In this document: one piece after another, positions 39,432 to 49,447 of the stretch
Layout: every line of letters begins with the position of its first letter
Position numbering within the stretch: the stretch's first letter is position 1
Assembly (NCBI GenBank): GCA_038228695.1
Contig: JBBRPA010000007.1
Location: forward strand, 1-64,000
From: DASVRZ01 sp038228695
GTDB lineage: Bacteria; Verrucomicrobiota; Verrucomicrobiia; Chthoniobacterales; DASVRZ01
Direction: 5' to 3'
DNA: 64,000 bases
Made by a program: the position numbers and the translations under genes
The notes under the pieces: model-generated
The model's database searches: none
Told to the model about the DNA's origin: nothing
Seen by the model: only the letters and a program-made list of their open reading frames with translations

Positions 39432-39991
39432 CATTTCTCGCCACCGGGCTTTTACCGCTCGCGTTGCTTCGCGCCACGGAGCCAACCCAAGCAGATTTGC
39501 CTGCTGCCACCGCTGCGCCAACTCCGAATGGAGAACGCCCGGAGGGTCGCCCGGACCAGCAGAAACGTGGACCGGGAGATCGCGGACCGCGCGATGGGCA
39601 AATCCGGGAGTGGCGCAAGCGGCTGGAAAACATGCCGTTAGACGAGCGGAAAAAGGCGTTCGAGAAAATGCGGGGCTGGGCCCAGAAGGGCGCTGATGAG
39701 CAAGGGTATTTCCGCTATGTTGAGGACGAGCGCAACCGGAGAGCAAAGCAGTCCATTGACGAGGCTATCGCCTCAGGGGGACTAAAACTTGACGAGACGC
39801 AGCGCAGAAAATTTAGCGAGATTTACAAACGTGAACGTCGCGCTCTCGAGATGCAGCTTCGCTCAGAAATGGACAAGAGTCGGCAGGAGCGAATGCCCGC
39901 CCTGCAAAAGACCGTCCTCGACGCCTACCAAAAAGAGCAGACCGCACCCATACCATCGGCCAGTCCTTCTCCGACGCCCGCTGCTCCTTGA
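39407..39991 (+). CDS. Secreted charged helical protein (DUF3106- or Spy-like shape)
   Basis: A 194-residue exported protein: signal peptide (MARLSFLLTFLATGLLPLALLRA), a Pro/Arg/Gly-rich stretch (NGERPEGRPDQQKRGPGDRGPRDG), then a highly charged helix (IREWRKRLENMPLDERKKAFEKM) and two further long helices (RKFSEIYKRERRALEMQLRSEMDK), ending Pro/Ser-rich. Shape fits periplasmic DUF3106 or Spy/CpxP-like proteins. Overlaps the upstream small membrane protein gene by 25 bases, so they are coupled and probably work together in envelope sensing. Confidence 0.6.
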   Translation: MARLSFLLTFLATGLLPLALLRATEPTQADLPAATAAPTPNGERPEGRPDQQKRGPGDRGPRDGQIREWRKRLENMPLDERKKAFEKMRGWAQKGADEQGYFRYVEDERNRRAKQSIDEAIASGGLKLDETQRRKFSEIYKRERRALEMQLRSEMDKSRQERMPALQKTVLDAYQKEQTAPIPSASPSPTPAAP

Positions 39992-40009
39992 GCCAGCCGT
40001 CGCCGAGGC

Positions 40010-42553
40010 TTAGTTGGCGACCACGTTGACGAGTTTCCCGGGAATAACAACGACCTTGCGAATGGTCTTGCCCTCCGTGTGTTCGAAAACTTTCGGAAGT
40101 GCCAACGCTAATTTTTCCGTCTCGTCCGCTGGCAAATCTTTCTTGATCAGCAGGCGGTCGCGCACCTTTCCGTTCACCTGCACCGGAATTTCCACCTCAT
40201 CCTCGATCAGGAAAGCGCTGTTCCAGTCCGGCCAGGTTTGCTCACTGACGGTTCCAGAAAATCCACCGAACTGCTCTCCAAGCCGCGCCCACAATTCCTC
40301 GGTAAGGTGGGGCGCAAACGGATTGAGCAAAACTAACAAACCGCGCAACGCAGCGAGCGGACGCTTTTCGGTTCCGGTAAATTCGTTGGTGAAAACCATC
40401 ATCGCGGAAATCGCGGTGTTGAAGGCGAGTGCCTCGATGTCTTCCGTCACTTTCTTGATCGAGGCATGCACCACCTTGCGTTGGCGGTTAGTTAGCTCAA
40501 TCTCTTCGAGCAACGATGAAAGCACCCAGGCACCCTCCTGGTTTTCTTCCATCGCTAACCGCCAGACGCGGGCTAGGAACCGATGCACTCCCTCGACTCC
40601 ACTCATACTCCACGGTTTGACCTGCTCCAGCGGCCCCATGAACATTTCATAGAGTCGCAATGAGTCCGCGCCATACTCGAGAATGATTTCGTCGGGGTTG
40701 ACCACGTTGCCGCGACTCTTGGACATTTTTTGTCCGTCGGTCCCAAGAATCATGCCTTGGTTGACCAATTTTTGAAATGGCTCCCGCGTGCTAACATAGC
40801 CGAGATCAAAAAGAACCTTGTGCCAGAACCGGGCGTAAAGCAGATGCAGAACCGCATGCTCCGTTCCCCCGACGTAGAAATCGACTCCCCCTTGCATCCA
40901 GTATTTTTCTGCCGGTCCACCGATGAATGTTTCGCGGTTTGCTGGATCGCAATAACGCAGGTAATACCAGCAGGAGCCAGCCCACTGCGGCATGGTGTTC
41001 GTCTCGCGCGTCGCCGTTTCACTATAACGAATCCAATCGGTCGCCCGTGCCAGCGGCGGCTCGCCCGTGCCAGTCGGCTTGAAGTCGTCTAGGGGCGGCG
41101 GCGTCAGCGGAAGTTCCGACTCAGCGACGGGGCGGTGCTGACCGTTTTCCCAGACGATCGGGAACGGCTCGCCCCAGTAACGTTGCCGAGAAAAAAGCCA
41201 GTCGCGCAGCTTGTAGTTGATCGTCCGTTTGCCGAGTCCTTGATCCTCCAGCCAAATGATCATTTTTGCTTTGGCGTCTGCGGTCGGAAGTCCATCGAGG
41301 AATCGCGAGTTAGTCGCCAACCCCACGTCCGCAAAGCATTTCTCCTCGCTCTCCACCGGACCGACTACGAACTGGATTGGCAACGCAAATTTTTTCGCAA
41401 ACTCCCAATCGCGCTCATCGTGTGCCGGCACTGCCATGATGATGCCTGTCCCATATCCGGTTAGCACATAATCGGCGATCCAGATCGGGATGGGTTCCTC
41501 GGTGATCGGATGCGTGGCATAGCTTCCAGTAAAGACGCCGGATTTTTCTTTCGCTAGTTCCGTCCGATCGAGATCGGACTTGCCGGCGATGGCTTGGCGA
41601 TAGTCCGCCACGACCTGTTTTTGTTCCGCCGTAGTGATCGCGTCCACGATCGAATGCTCCGGTGCAACGACGATGTAGGTCGCGCCAAACAGCGTATCGG
41701 GTCTCGTGGTAAAAACGGCAAAACGCAACGCGCTGTGCGCGACCTTGAATCCCACCATCGCGCCCTCGCTTTTTCCGATCCAGTTTTTCTGGAGCAGTTT
41801 GATTCCCTCCGGCCAGTCCAACGGTTCGAGTTCATCGATCAGGCGTTCGGCATAGCTCGTGATCCGCAGCATCCACTGGCGCATCGGTTTTCTAACCACT
41901 GGAAACCCGCCCACCTCACTCCGGCCATCGACGACCTCCTCGTTCGCCAGCACCGTCCCCAACTCGGGGCACCAGTTCACCGGCACCTCGGCGACGTAGG
42001 CGAGGCGCACACTGTTAACATCATTCCCGGTATAAGTGGTCACGGACTCCGCCCGGTTCGTCGCCGGGTTAAACCACGCGTTGTAAAGCTGGAGAAAGAT
42101 CCATTGCGTCCATTTGAAATATCCCGGGTCGGTCGTGTTAACCTCGCGACTCCAGTCGTAACTGAACCCGATCCGTTGCAATTGCCCTTTGAAGCGGGTG
42201 ACGTTGCGCTCGGTGGTCACCCGCGGATGCTGACCCGTCTTGATCGCATACTGTTCCGCAGGCAGGCCGAATGCATCCCAACCCATCGGATGGAGCACGT
42301 TGAATCCGCGCATCCGTTTGTGCCGGGCGATGATGTCGGTAGCGGTGTAGCCCTCCGGGTGTCCGACGTGCAACCCTTCGCCGCTCGGGTAGGGAAACAT
42401 GTCCAGCACGTAGTATTTTGGCTTGGCCGGATCGAAGTCGGGGGAACCCGGGTTCGGAGTTTCGAAGGTTTTATTTTCCTCCCAAAATTTCTGCCAACGG
42501 GGTTCGAATTGATCGTAGGGGAAGGGATTGCGCTTTTCGTTGGAAATCGACAT
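40010..42553 (-). CDS. leuS: Leucyl-tRNA synthetase
   Basis: An 847-residue class I aminoacyl-tRNA synthetase that charges tRNA-Leu. The HIGH-type motif is PYPSGEGLHVGHPEGYTATD near residue 55, and the KMSKS motif is GQKMSKSRGNVVN near residue 630. The CP1 editing domain lies between (for example FTTRPDTLFGATY and TGIIMAVPAHDERD). Length is normal for bacterial LeuS. It is divergent from rdgB with 48 bases between the starts. Confidence 0.97.
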   Translation of the reverse strand: MSISNEKRNPFPYDQFEPRWQKFWEENKTFETPNPGSPDFDPAKPKYYVLDMFPYPSGEGLHVGHPEGYTATDIIARHKRMRGFNVLHPMGWDAFGLPAEQYAIKTGQHPRVTTERNVTRFKGQLQRIGFSYDWSREVNTTDPGYFKWTQWIFLQLYNAWFNPATNRAESVTTYTGNDVNSVRLAYVAEVPVNWCPELGTVLANEEVVDGRSEVGGFPVVRKPMRQWMLRITSYAERLIDELEPLDWPEGIKLLQKNWIGKSEGAMVGFKVAHSALRFAVFTTRPDTLFGATYIVVAPEHSIVDAITTAEQKQVVADYRQAIAGKSDLDRTELAKEKSGVFTGSYATHPITEEPIPIWIADYVLTGYGTGIIMAVPAHDERDWEFAKKFALPIQFVVGPVESEEKCFADVGLATNSRFLDGLPTADAKAKMIIWLEDQGLGKRTINYKLRDWLFSRQRYWGEPFPIVWENGQHRPVAESELPLTPPPLDDFKPTGTGEPPLARATDWIRYSETATRETNTMPQWAGSCWYYLRYCDPANRETFIGGPAEKYWMQGGVDFYVGGTEHAVLHLLYARFWHKVLFDLGYVSTREPFQKLVNQGMILGTDGQKMSKSRGNVVNPDEIILEYGADSLRLYEMFMGPLEQVKPWSMSGVEGVHRFLARVWRLAMEENQEGAWVLSSLLEEIELTNRQRKVVHASIKKVTEDIEALAFNTAISAMMVFTNEFTGTEKRPLAALRGLLVLLNPFAPHLTEELWARLGEQFGGFSGTVSEQTWPDWNSAFLIEDEVEIPVQVNGKVRDRLLIKKDLPADETEKLALALPKVFEHTEGKTIRKVVVIPGKLVNVVAN

Positions 42554-42601
42554 GGGATTGCGATGGAAGAAATGGTGGGAATCCAGTAAAGAAGTCCTCC
42601 C

Positions 42602-43198
42602 ATGTCAGCGCAACCACTTTTAATCGCGACCCGCAACCGCCATAAAACGGAAGAAATCCGGGAAATGATCGGGGCGGGTTTCTTCGTCGAGGATTTGAAC
42701 TCAGGCAACGCTTGGCCGGAAATCGAGGAGACGGCGGATTCGTTTCTCGGCAACGCCTCCCTAAAGGCCCTGGGTATTGCGCGGATTCACCGGGGCCTCG
42801 TTCTTTCCGATGATTCCGGACTCGAAGTGGACGCACTGGCCGGCGCACCGGGAGTCCGCTCCGCCCGCTTCGCCGGGAAGAACGCTTCCGATGCGGACAA
42901 CCGCGCCCTGCTGTTGGAGCGCCTATCCGATGTTCCCGAGAACCTGCGAACCGCACGGTTTCGCTGCGTGATGGTTCTCGCTTGTGGCGGGGAAGTTCTT
43001 GCTCATTTTTCTGGAGCCGTCGAAGGGGTCATCATCGATCAGGAAAAAGGCACGCAAGGTTTTGGTTACGACTCCCTTTTTGTTCCAGAGGGACATGGAG
43101 AAACCTTCGCTCAGCTTCCCGTGGAAACGAAAAATCAGCTCAGCCACCGGGCGCGAGCCCTCTCCCAGGTAATCGAGTTTTTGAAGACGCGTGCTTAG
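42602..43198 (+). CDS. rdgB: RdgB/HAM1-family non-canonical purine NTP pyrophosphatase
   Basis: A 198-residue enzyme that removes dITP, XTP and other deaminated purine NTPs from the nucleotide pool. Signatures include LIATRNRHKTEEIREMI near the start, LSDDSGLEVDALAGAPGVRSARFAG, and GFGYDSLFVPEG followed by LSHRARAL at the end. Length is normal. It is divergent to leuS, and its end faces the end of the uvrA gene. Confidence 0.95.
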   Translation: MSAQPLLIATRNRHKTEEIREMIGAGFFVEDLNSGNAWPEIEETADSFLGNASLKALGIARIHRGLVLSDDSGLEVDALAGAPGVRSARFAGKNASDADNRALLLERLSDVPENLRTARFRCVMVLACGGEVLAHFSGAVEGVIIDQEKGTQGFGYDSLFVPEGHGETFAQLPVETKNQLSHRARALSQVIEFLKTRA

Positions 43199-43227
43199 AT
43201 CAACTCGGCGGTTTCGGGGCGAAAAAA

Positions 43228-46200
43228 TCAAGCGAGCGTCTTCCGCAAATACGGAGCGATGCGGCTAGTCTTGTGACGGGCAATCTCCTCGGGCGTGCCG
43301 GTGGCAACGACTTCACCGCCCGCCGCGCCGGCTTCCGGGCCGATATCAACGACATAATCCGCCTCGGCGATGACATTCAAATTGTGTTCAATGACAATGA
43401 CCGTGTGACCAACATCGACGAGGCGTTGAATGACTCCGAGCAACATTTCGACGTCGGCCATGTGAAGGCCAATCGTTGGTTCCTCAAGCAAATACAACGT
43501 GCTTTTCGCAACCCGCATTTTGCGAATCTTGTTGGTGTGATCGCGCGCTGCACCGAGGCGAAGTTCGGAAACGAGCTTGAGCCGCTGGGCCTCGCCACCG
43601 CTCAGAGTCGGACTGGGCTGCCCGAGTTTCAAATAGCCCAACCCGGTATCGACTAACAATTGTAGCGTTCGATGGATTTTCTGACTAGTCGAGAAGAATT
43701 CAGCCGCTTCCGCGATGGTCATGTTCATGACGTCGCCAATGTTTTTCCCGTTATATTCGACCTCGCGGGTTTGCGCGTTGTAACGGGTGCCGCCGCAATC
43801 CTCACACGGCACGTAGCTCGCGGGGAGGAAGTTCATTTCCATCTTGATCACTCCCTGGCCGGCACAGGCTTCGCAACGTCCACCCTCGGTGTTGAAAGAG
43901 AAACGGGTGTTGGTGTAACCGCGCATCCGCGACATCGGAAGCGATGCAAAAAGCAGGCGTATCTCGTCGAAAACTTTAATGTAGGTCGCGGGAATCGAAC
44001 GGGAAGTTTTACCAATGGGAGACTGATCCACCTCGTAAACCGCCTCGAGATGCTCCGCGCCTTTGAGCAAGGGATGATCCCCGTTTTTTCGGCGTTTCTT
44101 GCTCAGGGCGGCCTCCACCGCGGGTTTCAGCGCGGAGCGCATCAGGGTGCTCTTGCCCGATCCGGAAATCCCCGTAATTGCGGTCAGGCGTCCGATCGGA
44201 AAGCGGACGGTGATGTCCTTCAGATTGTTAACATCGGCCTCAATGAGCTGAAGCCACTGGAGTTTTTCCATCGGGCGCCGCGCACCCCGCAGGGGATGGC
44301 GCATGGGGTGTTTGAGATAGTGGCCGGTCCGAGAATTTTTGCAGGTCTTGATCTGGGCGAGAGTTCCCTGCGCGACAACCTCGCCGCCGTTCATCCCGGC
44401 CCCAGGACCAAGATCGACGATAACATCGGACCGTCGCATCGTTTCCTCGTCGTGCTCGACGATGACGAGTGTGTTTCCCTTTGCCCGGAGGGCTTGGAGG
44501 GTGTCGAGCAAGGCGTCATTGTCGCGCGGGTGGAGTCCGATGGTGGGCTCATCGAGGACGTAAAGGACGCCGCGCAGATTGGAGCCAAGTTGGGCGGCCA
44601 ATCGGATGCGTTGGCTTTCCCCGCCGCTGAGAGTTTTTGCGGAGCGATCCAGTGCTAGATAGCTGAGGCCAACATTTTGCATGAAACGCAACCGTTGCGT
44701 GATCTCGGGCAAAATATCGTCGGAAATAACGCGCTGATCTTTGGCAAAGCGCAATTCCCCAATGGTTAGCAGGGAATCGCGCACGCTACCGTGGGCCAAT
44801 CGGTCGATGGTTAGATCATTGACCCGAACGTGACGAGCGACCTCATTGAGTCGAGCTCCATGGCAAGCCGTGCACGGCTTGGCTTCCCCGGCCTCGATCC
44901 ATTCGTGAGCGCGCTCCTCGGCCAGTTCCCGCTCGAGGACCGAGGCATTGTCATCGACCTTAACTGAGGCGTGAAATATTTCACCAAACCCGTTGCAGGT
45001 CGCACACCAGCCGTGCGGAGAATTAAAGGAGAATAAACGCGGATCTAGTTCCTCAAACGCCCGCGCACATTTCGGGCAGGTCATCTCGGTGCTCAAAATG
45101 GTTTCGGTCCCATCGTGCAAAATTTTGGCGGTGCGTTTACCAACTTTCAGCGCACGCTCGACCAGTGGGCGAATTTCGCTTTTTGCAACTTTGGCGAGAT
45201 CCGCCACGACGACATCGATGGTGTGTTCCTTGAAGCGTTCGAGTTTTTGGAAGTTAGCCGAGGAGAGGAACTTTCCATCGACGAGCAGCATTTCAAATCC
45301 GTCCTTCGCAGCGGCGGCGGCAACGTCGGTGTGGAAACCTTTGCGCGCCTTGACCACCGTGGCGAGAAGCCAGGTCCTCTTTTTTCCCGCGAGTTTTTCC
45401 ACCTGAGCGACGATTTTCTGGACGGTCTGACCCTCGACTGGAATGTCGCATTTTGGACAGTATTGCGTCCCGAGTTTCGCAAAGAGCAGCCGAAGGAAAT
45501 GATAGACCTCGGTCACGGTGGCCACGGTGGATTTCCCGCCACCCCGGGTGATCCGCTGCTCGATCGCGACGCTGGGGGGCAACCCCTCGATGTGGTCCAC
45601 GTCGGGTTTTTCCATCTGCCCGACAAACTGCCGTGCGTAGGGCGACATGCTATCGAGAAAACGGCGCTGGCCCTCCGCGAAAAGGAGGTCAAAGGCGAGG
45701 GTAGATTTTCCGGAGCCGCTTAGTCCGGTGATCGTGATCATCTTTTCCCGAGGGAGCGTGAGGGTGAAATTTTTTAGGTTGTGCTCCCGAGCTCCATGGA
45801 TGGTGATGCCGTTGGATTGGGGATTTTTGACTTTTGATTTCCGAATGGGATCCTCGGCGAGTCGGGTGCCGCCAAGCATCGCGGCGAGGTGACGACCCGT
45901 GTGCGATGCGGGGTTTTTCGCGACCTCCTCCGGCGTGCCCTCCGCAACCACCAGACCGCCCTCCGCGCCCGCCTCGGGGCCGAGATCGATGACGTGGTCG
46001 GCAGATTTGATCACCTCCAGATTATGCTCAATAACAATAAGGGTATTTCCTGAGTCCACCAGTTTTTGAAAGACAGCTAAGAGCAGTGAAACATCGTCGA
46101 AGTGCAGGCCGGTGGTTGGTTCGTCAAAGATCAGAAGGGCATTTTGATTGTGCCCAGATTTTTCGACGAGATGCCCAACGAGTTTCAGTCGCTGACTTTC

Positions 46201-48723
46201 TCCGCCACTGAGAACGTTGACCGGCTGCCCTAGTTTCAAATAGCCGAGACCCACACTTTCGAGGGTGCGAAAAGGTTCGATGATTTTTTTGTTTCCACCG
46301 CGCTTACCGAAGAATGTGAGCGCTTCGGTGACGGTCATTTCCAGCACATCGTGAATAGATTTGCCGTGCCAAGTGATCGCGAGGACGTGCGGCTGATAGC
46401 GTTTCCCCTCGCATTCGGAGCAGCGGATAAAGAGGTCGCTGAGAAACTGCATTTCCACTTTTTCAAATCCGATGCCGTTGCAACGCTGGCAACGACCGGT
46501 GCCGCTGTTGAAAGAGAAGGTGCTGGCGGTAAACCCAGCGGCGCGGGCCTCCGGACTTTCGGCAAATAGCTTCCGCAACTCATCGAAGACGCCGAGATAA
46601 ACCGCCGGCGTTGAACGCGGGCTGCGAGCGAGCGGCGACTGATCGACCATCACCACCGTCCCAACGGAATGCGCTCCGGCGATGGCTTTGCACTGGCCGA
46701 TAATCTCGCCAGTCGGCTCTCCTTTCAAACGGAGAAGGTTCTCATGCAAAACCGTGTGGACGAGAGTGGACTTTCCGCTGCCGGAGACTCCCGTGACGCA
46801 GGTAAGCAGGCCGAGCGGAATTTTTACGTCGATGTTGCGGAGATTGTTCTCGGTGGCACCCTGCACCGTGAGCCATTGGCCCGGTTTGCGGCGGCGAGCG
46901 GGAATGGCGATGGATTTTTTTCCGTAAAGATAGTCGCCGGTGAGCGATCTTTTTTCCCGGATGAGTCCGGTCGGTTTTCCGGCAAAGACCAACTCGCCGC
47001 CTTCGTTACCCCGACCAGGCCCGATGTCCACTAGATAGTCAGCGGCGCGAATGACAGCTTCCTCATGCTCGACAACGAGCAGCGTGTTGCCTTTGTCGCG
47101 CAGTTGCTCCATCACGGAAATGAGCCGGCTAACGTCGCGGGGATGCAGTCCGACGGTCGGCTCGTCCATAACGAAGAGAGTGTTAACCAGAGAAGCGCCG
47201 AGACAGGTCGTTAGATTGACCCGCTCGACCTCGCCGCCAGAAAGGGTGCGGGTGCTACGATCAAGATCGAGATAACCGAGCCCGACTTGATCCAGATAGC
47301 GTAAGCGGTTGACCACCTCGCCGCGCACCATCGTTCCGGTCCGATCCGTTTCCGGAATCGAGAATGTCGCGATTAATTCGGCGAGTTCGCGCACCGGAAT
47401 GCGGTTGAGCTGCGGAAGAGTGTGGCGTTTTTCCGCGGGATCAACGAGGTGATAGTTCAGCGTCGCGGGCTGGTAACGCCCCCCATGGCAATCGGGACAT
47501 TCCGTGTAAGCGCGGTATCGGCTGAGAAAAACACGCACATGCATTTTGTAAGCGCGGGCCTCCATCCAGGAAAAAAATCCTCTCACGCCATACCAAAGAT
47601 CATTCTGCCAAAGTTCTTCGCTGCCAACATCGAGGTCGCCCTCACCCTCGATAACCCACTTCTGATCGGAGGCGGGCAGTTCCGCAAAGGGTAGGTAAAC
47701 ATCGATGTCGTTCCGTTTGGCGTGCCGCATCAGGTCGGTCTGGCACTCGCGGGATTGTCCGCTTTGGAACGGCCGAACCACGCCCTCGGCGATGCTGAGC
47801 GATTTGTCCGGGAGCGCCCGGCTCAGATCGAGACCGATAGTGCGACCAAACCCCCGGCAAGTCGGACACGCGCCGAGCGGATTGTTAAACGAGAATAGCC
47901 CGGGAGTCGGCGGACGGATAATTTCGTCGCAATGCGCACAGTGCCAGCCTTTCGATTCGGGAATTCGATGCGACGTGACTGGGTCGATCAGGGTGATCTT
48001 TCCCTTCCCGAAATTGAGCGCCGTCTCGATCGACTCCGTCAACCGCGATCCCGAGGAAGCCTCGATAGTGACACGGTCCTGAATCACATCGACGACGCCA
48101 TGCAATGAGCCTAACGACGGCGGTTCGTCGGTCCGGTGAATCTGGCCATCGCGCCAGACGCGCAGGTAGCCTTGCGCGTTGAGAAACTGGAAAAAATCGG
48201 CTGGCGGCGTCTTCGCGGGAACGGGAATACCGAATGTGACTAAGAGGGTCTGACCGGCGTTTTCCCTTTGCAACTTCGCCGAGATCGACTGGGCTGTCTC
48301 GGGTCGGATCTCGCGGGCGCAGATCGGACAAAAGGCCCGGGCCAGCCTCGGAAAGAGCAACTTTAGGTAGTCATTAATCTCCGTCATCGTGCCAACCGTC
48401 GAGCGGGTGGTGCGGACACCATTTTTCTGCTCGATGGCAATCGCCGGAGGGATGCCGAGAATCTCATCGACCCGCGGCTTGTCCATGCGGTCGAGAAACT
48501 GCCGGGTGTAGGGCGAGAAAGTCTCGACGTAACGTCGCTGGCCCTCGGCGTAAATAGTGTCGAAGGCGAGCGACGATTTTCCGGACCCGCTGGGGCCGGT
48601 GACGACGATCAGTTGGTTGAGCGGAAGATCAAGATCGATGCCCTTCAGATTATTCTGACGGACATTCCGGATCTGGATGGCGTTAACGGACGGGCCAGCC
48701 GAAGCGATGCGAGGCACAGACAT
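43228..48723 (-). CDS. uvrA: Tandem double-length excinuclease UvrA
   Basis: An 1831-residue protein consisting of two complete UvrA units in tandem; a normal UvrA is about 940 residues. There are four P-loops: GPSGSGKSS, GVSGSGKST, GLSGSGKST and GISGSGKST. UvrA zinc modules occur in both halves (CAHCDEIIRPPTPG...CPTCRG, CQRCNGIGFEKVEMQF, CPKCARAFEELDPRLFSFNSPHG, CEACAGQGVIKMEMNF). The second unit starts about residue 970 at NGITIHGAREHNLKNF. Chlamydia has a similarly doubled UvrA. ATG 48723 is chosen; a TTG 42 bases upstream is also in frame. It recognises DNA damage with UvrB. Confidence 0.95.
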   Translation of the reverse strand: MSVPRIASAGPSVNAIQIRNVRQNNLKGIDLDLPLNQLIVVTGPSGSGKSSLAFDTIYAEGQRRYVETFSPYTRQFLDRMDKPRVDEILGIPPAIAIEQKNGVRTTRSTVGTMTEINDYLKLLFPRLARAFCPICAREIRPETAQSISAKLQRENAGQTLLVTFGIPVPAKTPPADFFQFLNAQGYLRVWRDGQIHRTDEPPSLGSLHGVVDVIQDRVTIEASSGSRLTESIETALNFGKGKITLIDPVTSHRIPESKGWHCAHCDEIIRPPTPGLFSFNNPLGACPTCRGFGRTIGLDLSRALPDKSLSIAEGVVRPFQSGQSRECQTDLMRHAKRNDIDVYLPFAELPASDQKWVIEGEGDLDVGSEELWQNDLWYGVRGFFSWMEARAYKMHVRVFLSRYRAYTECPDCHGGRYQPATLNYHLVDPAEKRHTLPQLNRIPVRELAELIATFSIPETDRTGTMVRGEVVNRLRYLDQVGLGYLDLDRSTRTLSGGEVERVNLTTCLGASLVNTLFVMDEPTVGLHPRDVSRLISVMEQLRDKGNTLLVVEHEEAVIRAADYLVDIGPGRGNEGGELVFAGKPTGLIREKRSLTGDYLYGKKSIAIPARRRKPGQWLTVQGATENNLRNIDVKIPLGLLTCVTGVSGSGKSTLVHTVLHENLLRLKGEPTGEIIGQCKAIAGAHSVGTVVMVDQSPLARSPRSTPAVYLGVFDELRKLFAESPEARAAGFTASTFSFNSGTGRCQRCNGIGFEKVEMQFLSDLFIRCSECEGKRYQPHVLAITWHGKSIHDVLEMTVTEALTFFGKRGGNKKIIEPFRTLESVGLGYLKLGQPVNVLSGGESQRLKLVGHLVEKSGHNQNALLIFDEPTTGLHFDDVSLLLAVFQKLVDSGNTLIVIEHNLEVIKSADHVIDLGPEAGAEGGLVVAEGTPEEVAKNPASHTGRHLAAMLGGTRLAEDPIRKSKVKNPQSNGITIHGAREHNLKNFTLTLPREKMITITGLSGSGKSTLAFDLLFAEGQRRFLDSMSPYARQFVGQMEKPDVDHIEGLPPSVAIEQRITRGGGKSTVATVTEVYHFLRLLFAKLGTQYCPKCDIPVEGQTVQKIVAQVEKLAGKKRTWLLATVVKARKGFHTDVAAAAAKDGFEMLLVDGKFLSSANFQKLERFKEHTIDVVVADLAKVAKSEIRPLVERALKVGKRTAKILHDGTETILSTEMTCPKCARAFEELDPRLFSFNSPHGWCATCNGFGEIFHASVKVDDNASVLERELAEERAHEWIEAGEAKPCTACHGARLNEVARHVRVNDLTIDRLAHGSVRDSLLTIGELRFAKDQRVISDDILPEITQRLRFMQNVGLSYLALDRSAKTLSGGESQRIRLAAQLGSNLRGVLYVLDEPTIGLHPRDNDALLDTLQALRAKGNTLVIVEHDEETMRRSDVIVDLGPGAGMNGGEVVAQGTLAQIKTCKNSRTGHYLKHPMRHPLRGARRPMEKLQWLQLIEADVNNLKDITVRFPIGRLTAITGISGSGKSTLMRSALKPAVEAALSKKRRKNGDHPLLKGAEHLEAVYEVDQSPIGKTSRSIPATYIKVFDEIRLLFASLPMSRMRGYTNTRFSFNTEGGRCEACAGQGVIKMEMNFLPASYVPCEDCGGTRYNAQTREVEYNGKNIGDVMNMTIAEAAEFFSTSQKIHRTLQLLVDTGLGYLKLGQPSPTLSGGEAQRLKLVSELRLGAARDHTNKIRKMRVAKSTLYLLEEPTIGLHMADVEMLLGVIQRLVDVGHTVIVIEHNLNVIAEADYVVDIGPEAGAAGGEVVATGTPEEIARHKTSRIAPYLRKTLA

Positions 48724-48818
48724 GGACCTATGAATACGTCTGACGGCGCATTCAGGACGGGCCAATTACTTGGGGAATCAACCTTTCGGCCGACTGATAG
48801 TCCGACGCTTCTGCGAGA

Positions 48819-49244
48819 CTACGGTCTCGCGCTCCAATCCTGCAGGGCCAAAGCGACGGACAGAGCCGCCGGATCGCCAGCCTCAAGCCGGGAGATAAGG
48901 GTCTTTTTCGCTTCCGAGACACGATTGCCTTTGGAGGAGGATTTTTCCTTGCGGCTGGCAGGGATTTCGTAGCTGAAGCGAAGATATTTACGAACATTTT
49001 CCGGCGTCTGATCCTCGAGATCGGCCTTGAGAAAAATCATGGCCTGTTGGAGATCAATTTTCTGGAATCCATTGTAAACCGCGAGTCGTTGGACTTTGGT
49101 GAATCCGCGAGTTCCTGCAAAAATGCGGGAGCAGATTGATTGTTCGATTCCGGTGGTCCGTGCGAATTCAGACTGAGAATGGTCAGCTTGGGTCCACACG
49201 CGTAGCGCTTTTTGGAGATAGTTCGTTTTCAATGTTAGATACAA
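48819..49244 (-). CDS. XRE-like helix-turn-helix DNA-binding protein
   Basis: A 141-residue protein with an HTH segment around residues 22-52: SEFARTTGIEQSICSRIFAGTRGFTKVQ, which resembles the Cro/CI fold with a second helix and a recognition helix. The rest is basic (SRKEKSSSKGNR) with a leucine- and alanine-rich C-terminus. No partner is visible next to it. The start is a TTG (49242-49244) with no good ribosome binding site; a later start is possible. Target unknown. Confidence 0.6.
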   Translation of the reverse strand: MYLTLKTNYLQKALRVWTQADHSQSEFARTTGIEQSICSRIFAGTRGFTKVQRLAVYNGFQKIDLQQAMIFLKADLEDQTPENVRKYLRFSYEIPASRKEKSSSKGNRVSEAKKTLISRLEAGDPAALSVALALQDWSARP

Positions 49245-49447
49245 AATTACTTTTTGCGTCTTCTATTAAAACATCAAATGGAGAAAATAGTGCAACTATT
49301 TATGATAAATTAATTCTTTAGTTGAATTGAACTCGACGGAGAGCGGCTTTTTCTCGTTACCACATACTCCGCGCCAACTCCTCGAGTGGCCGTTTTTTTG
49401 AGTTGCCAACCCCCCAACCCTAGCGACGCTTAGTTTTTCAATTATCC

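Noticed and set aside
43672..48082. Long frames opposite uvrA.
   Set aside because: Antisense shadows of the strongly conserved UvrA gene.
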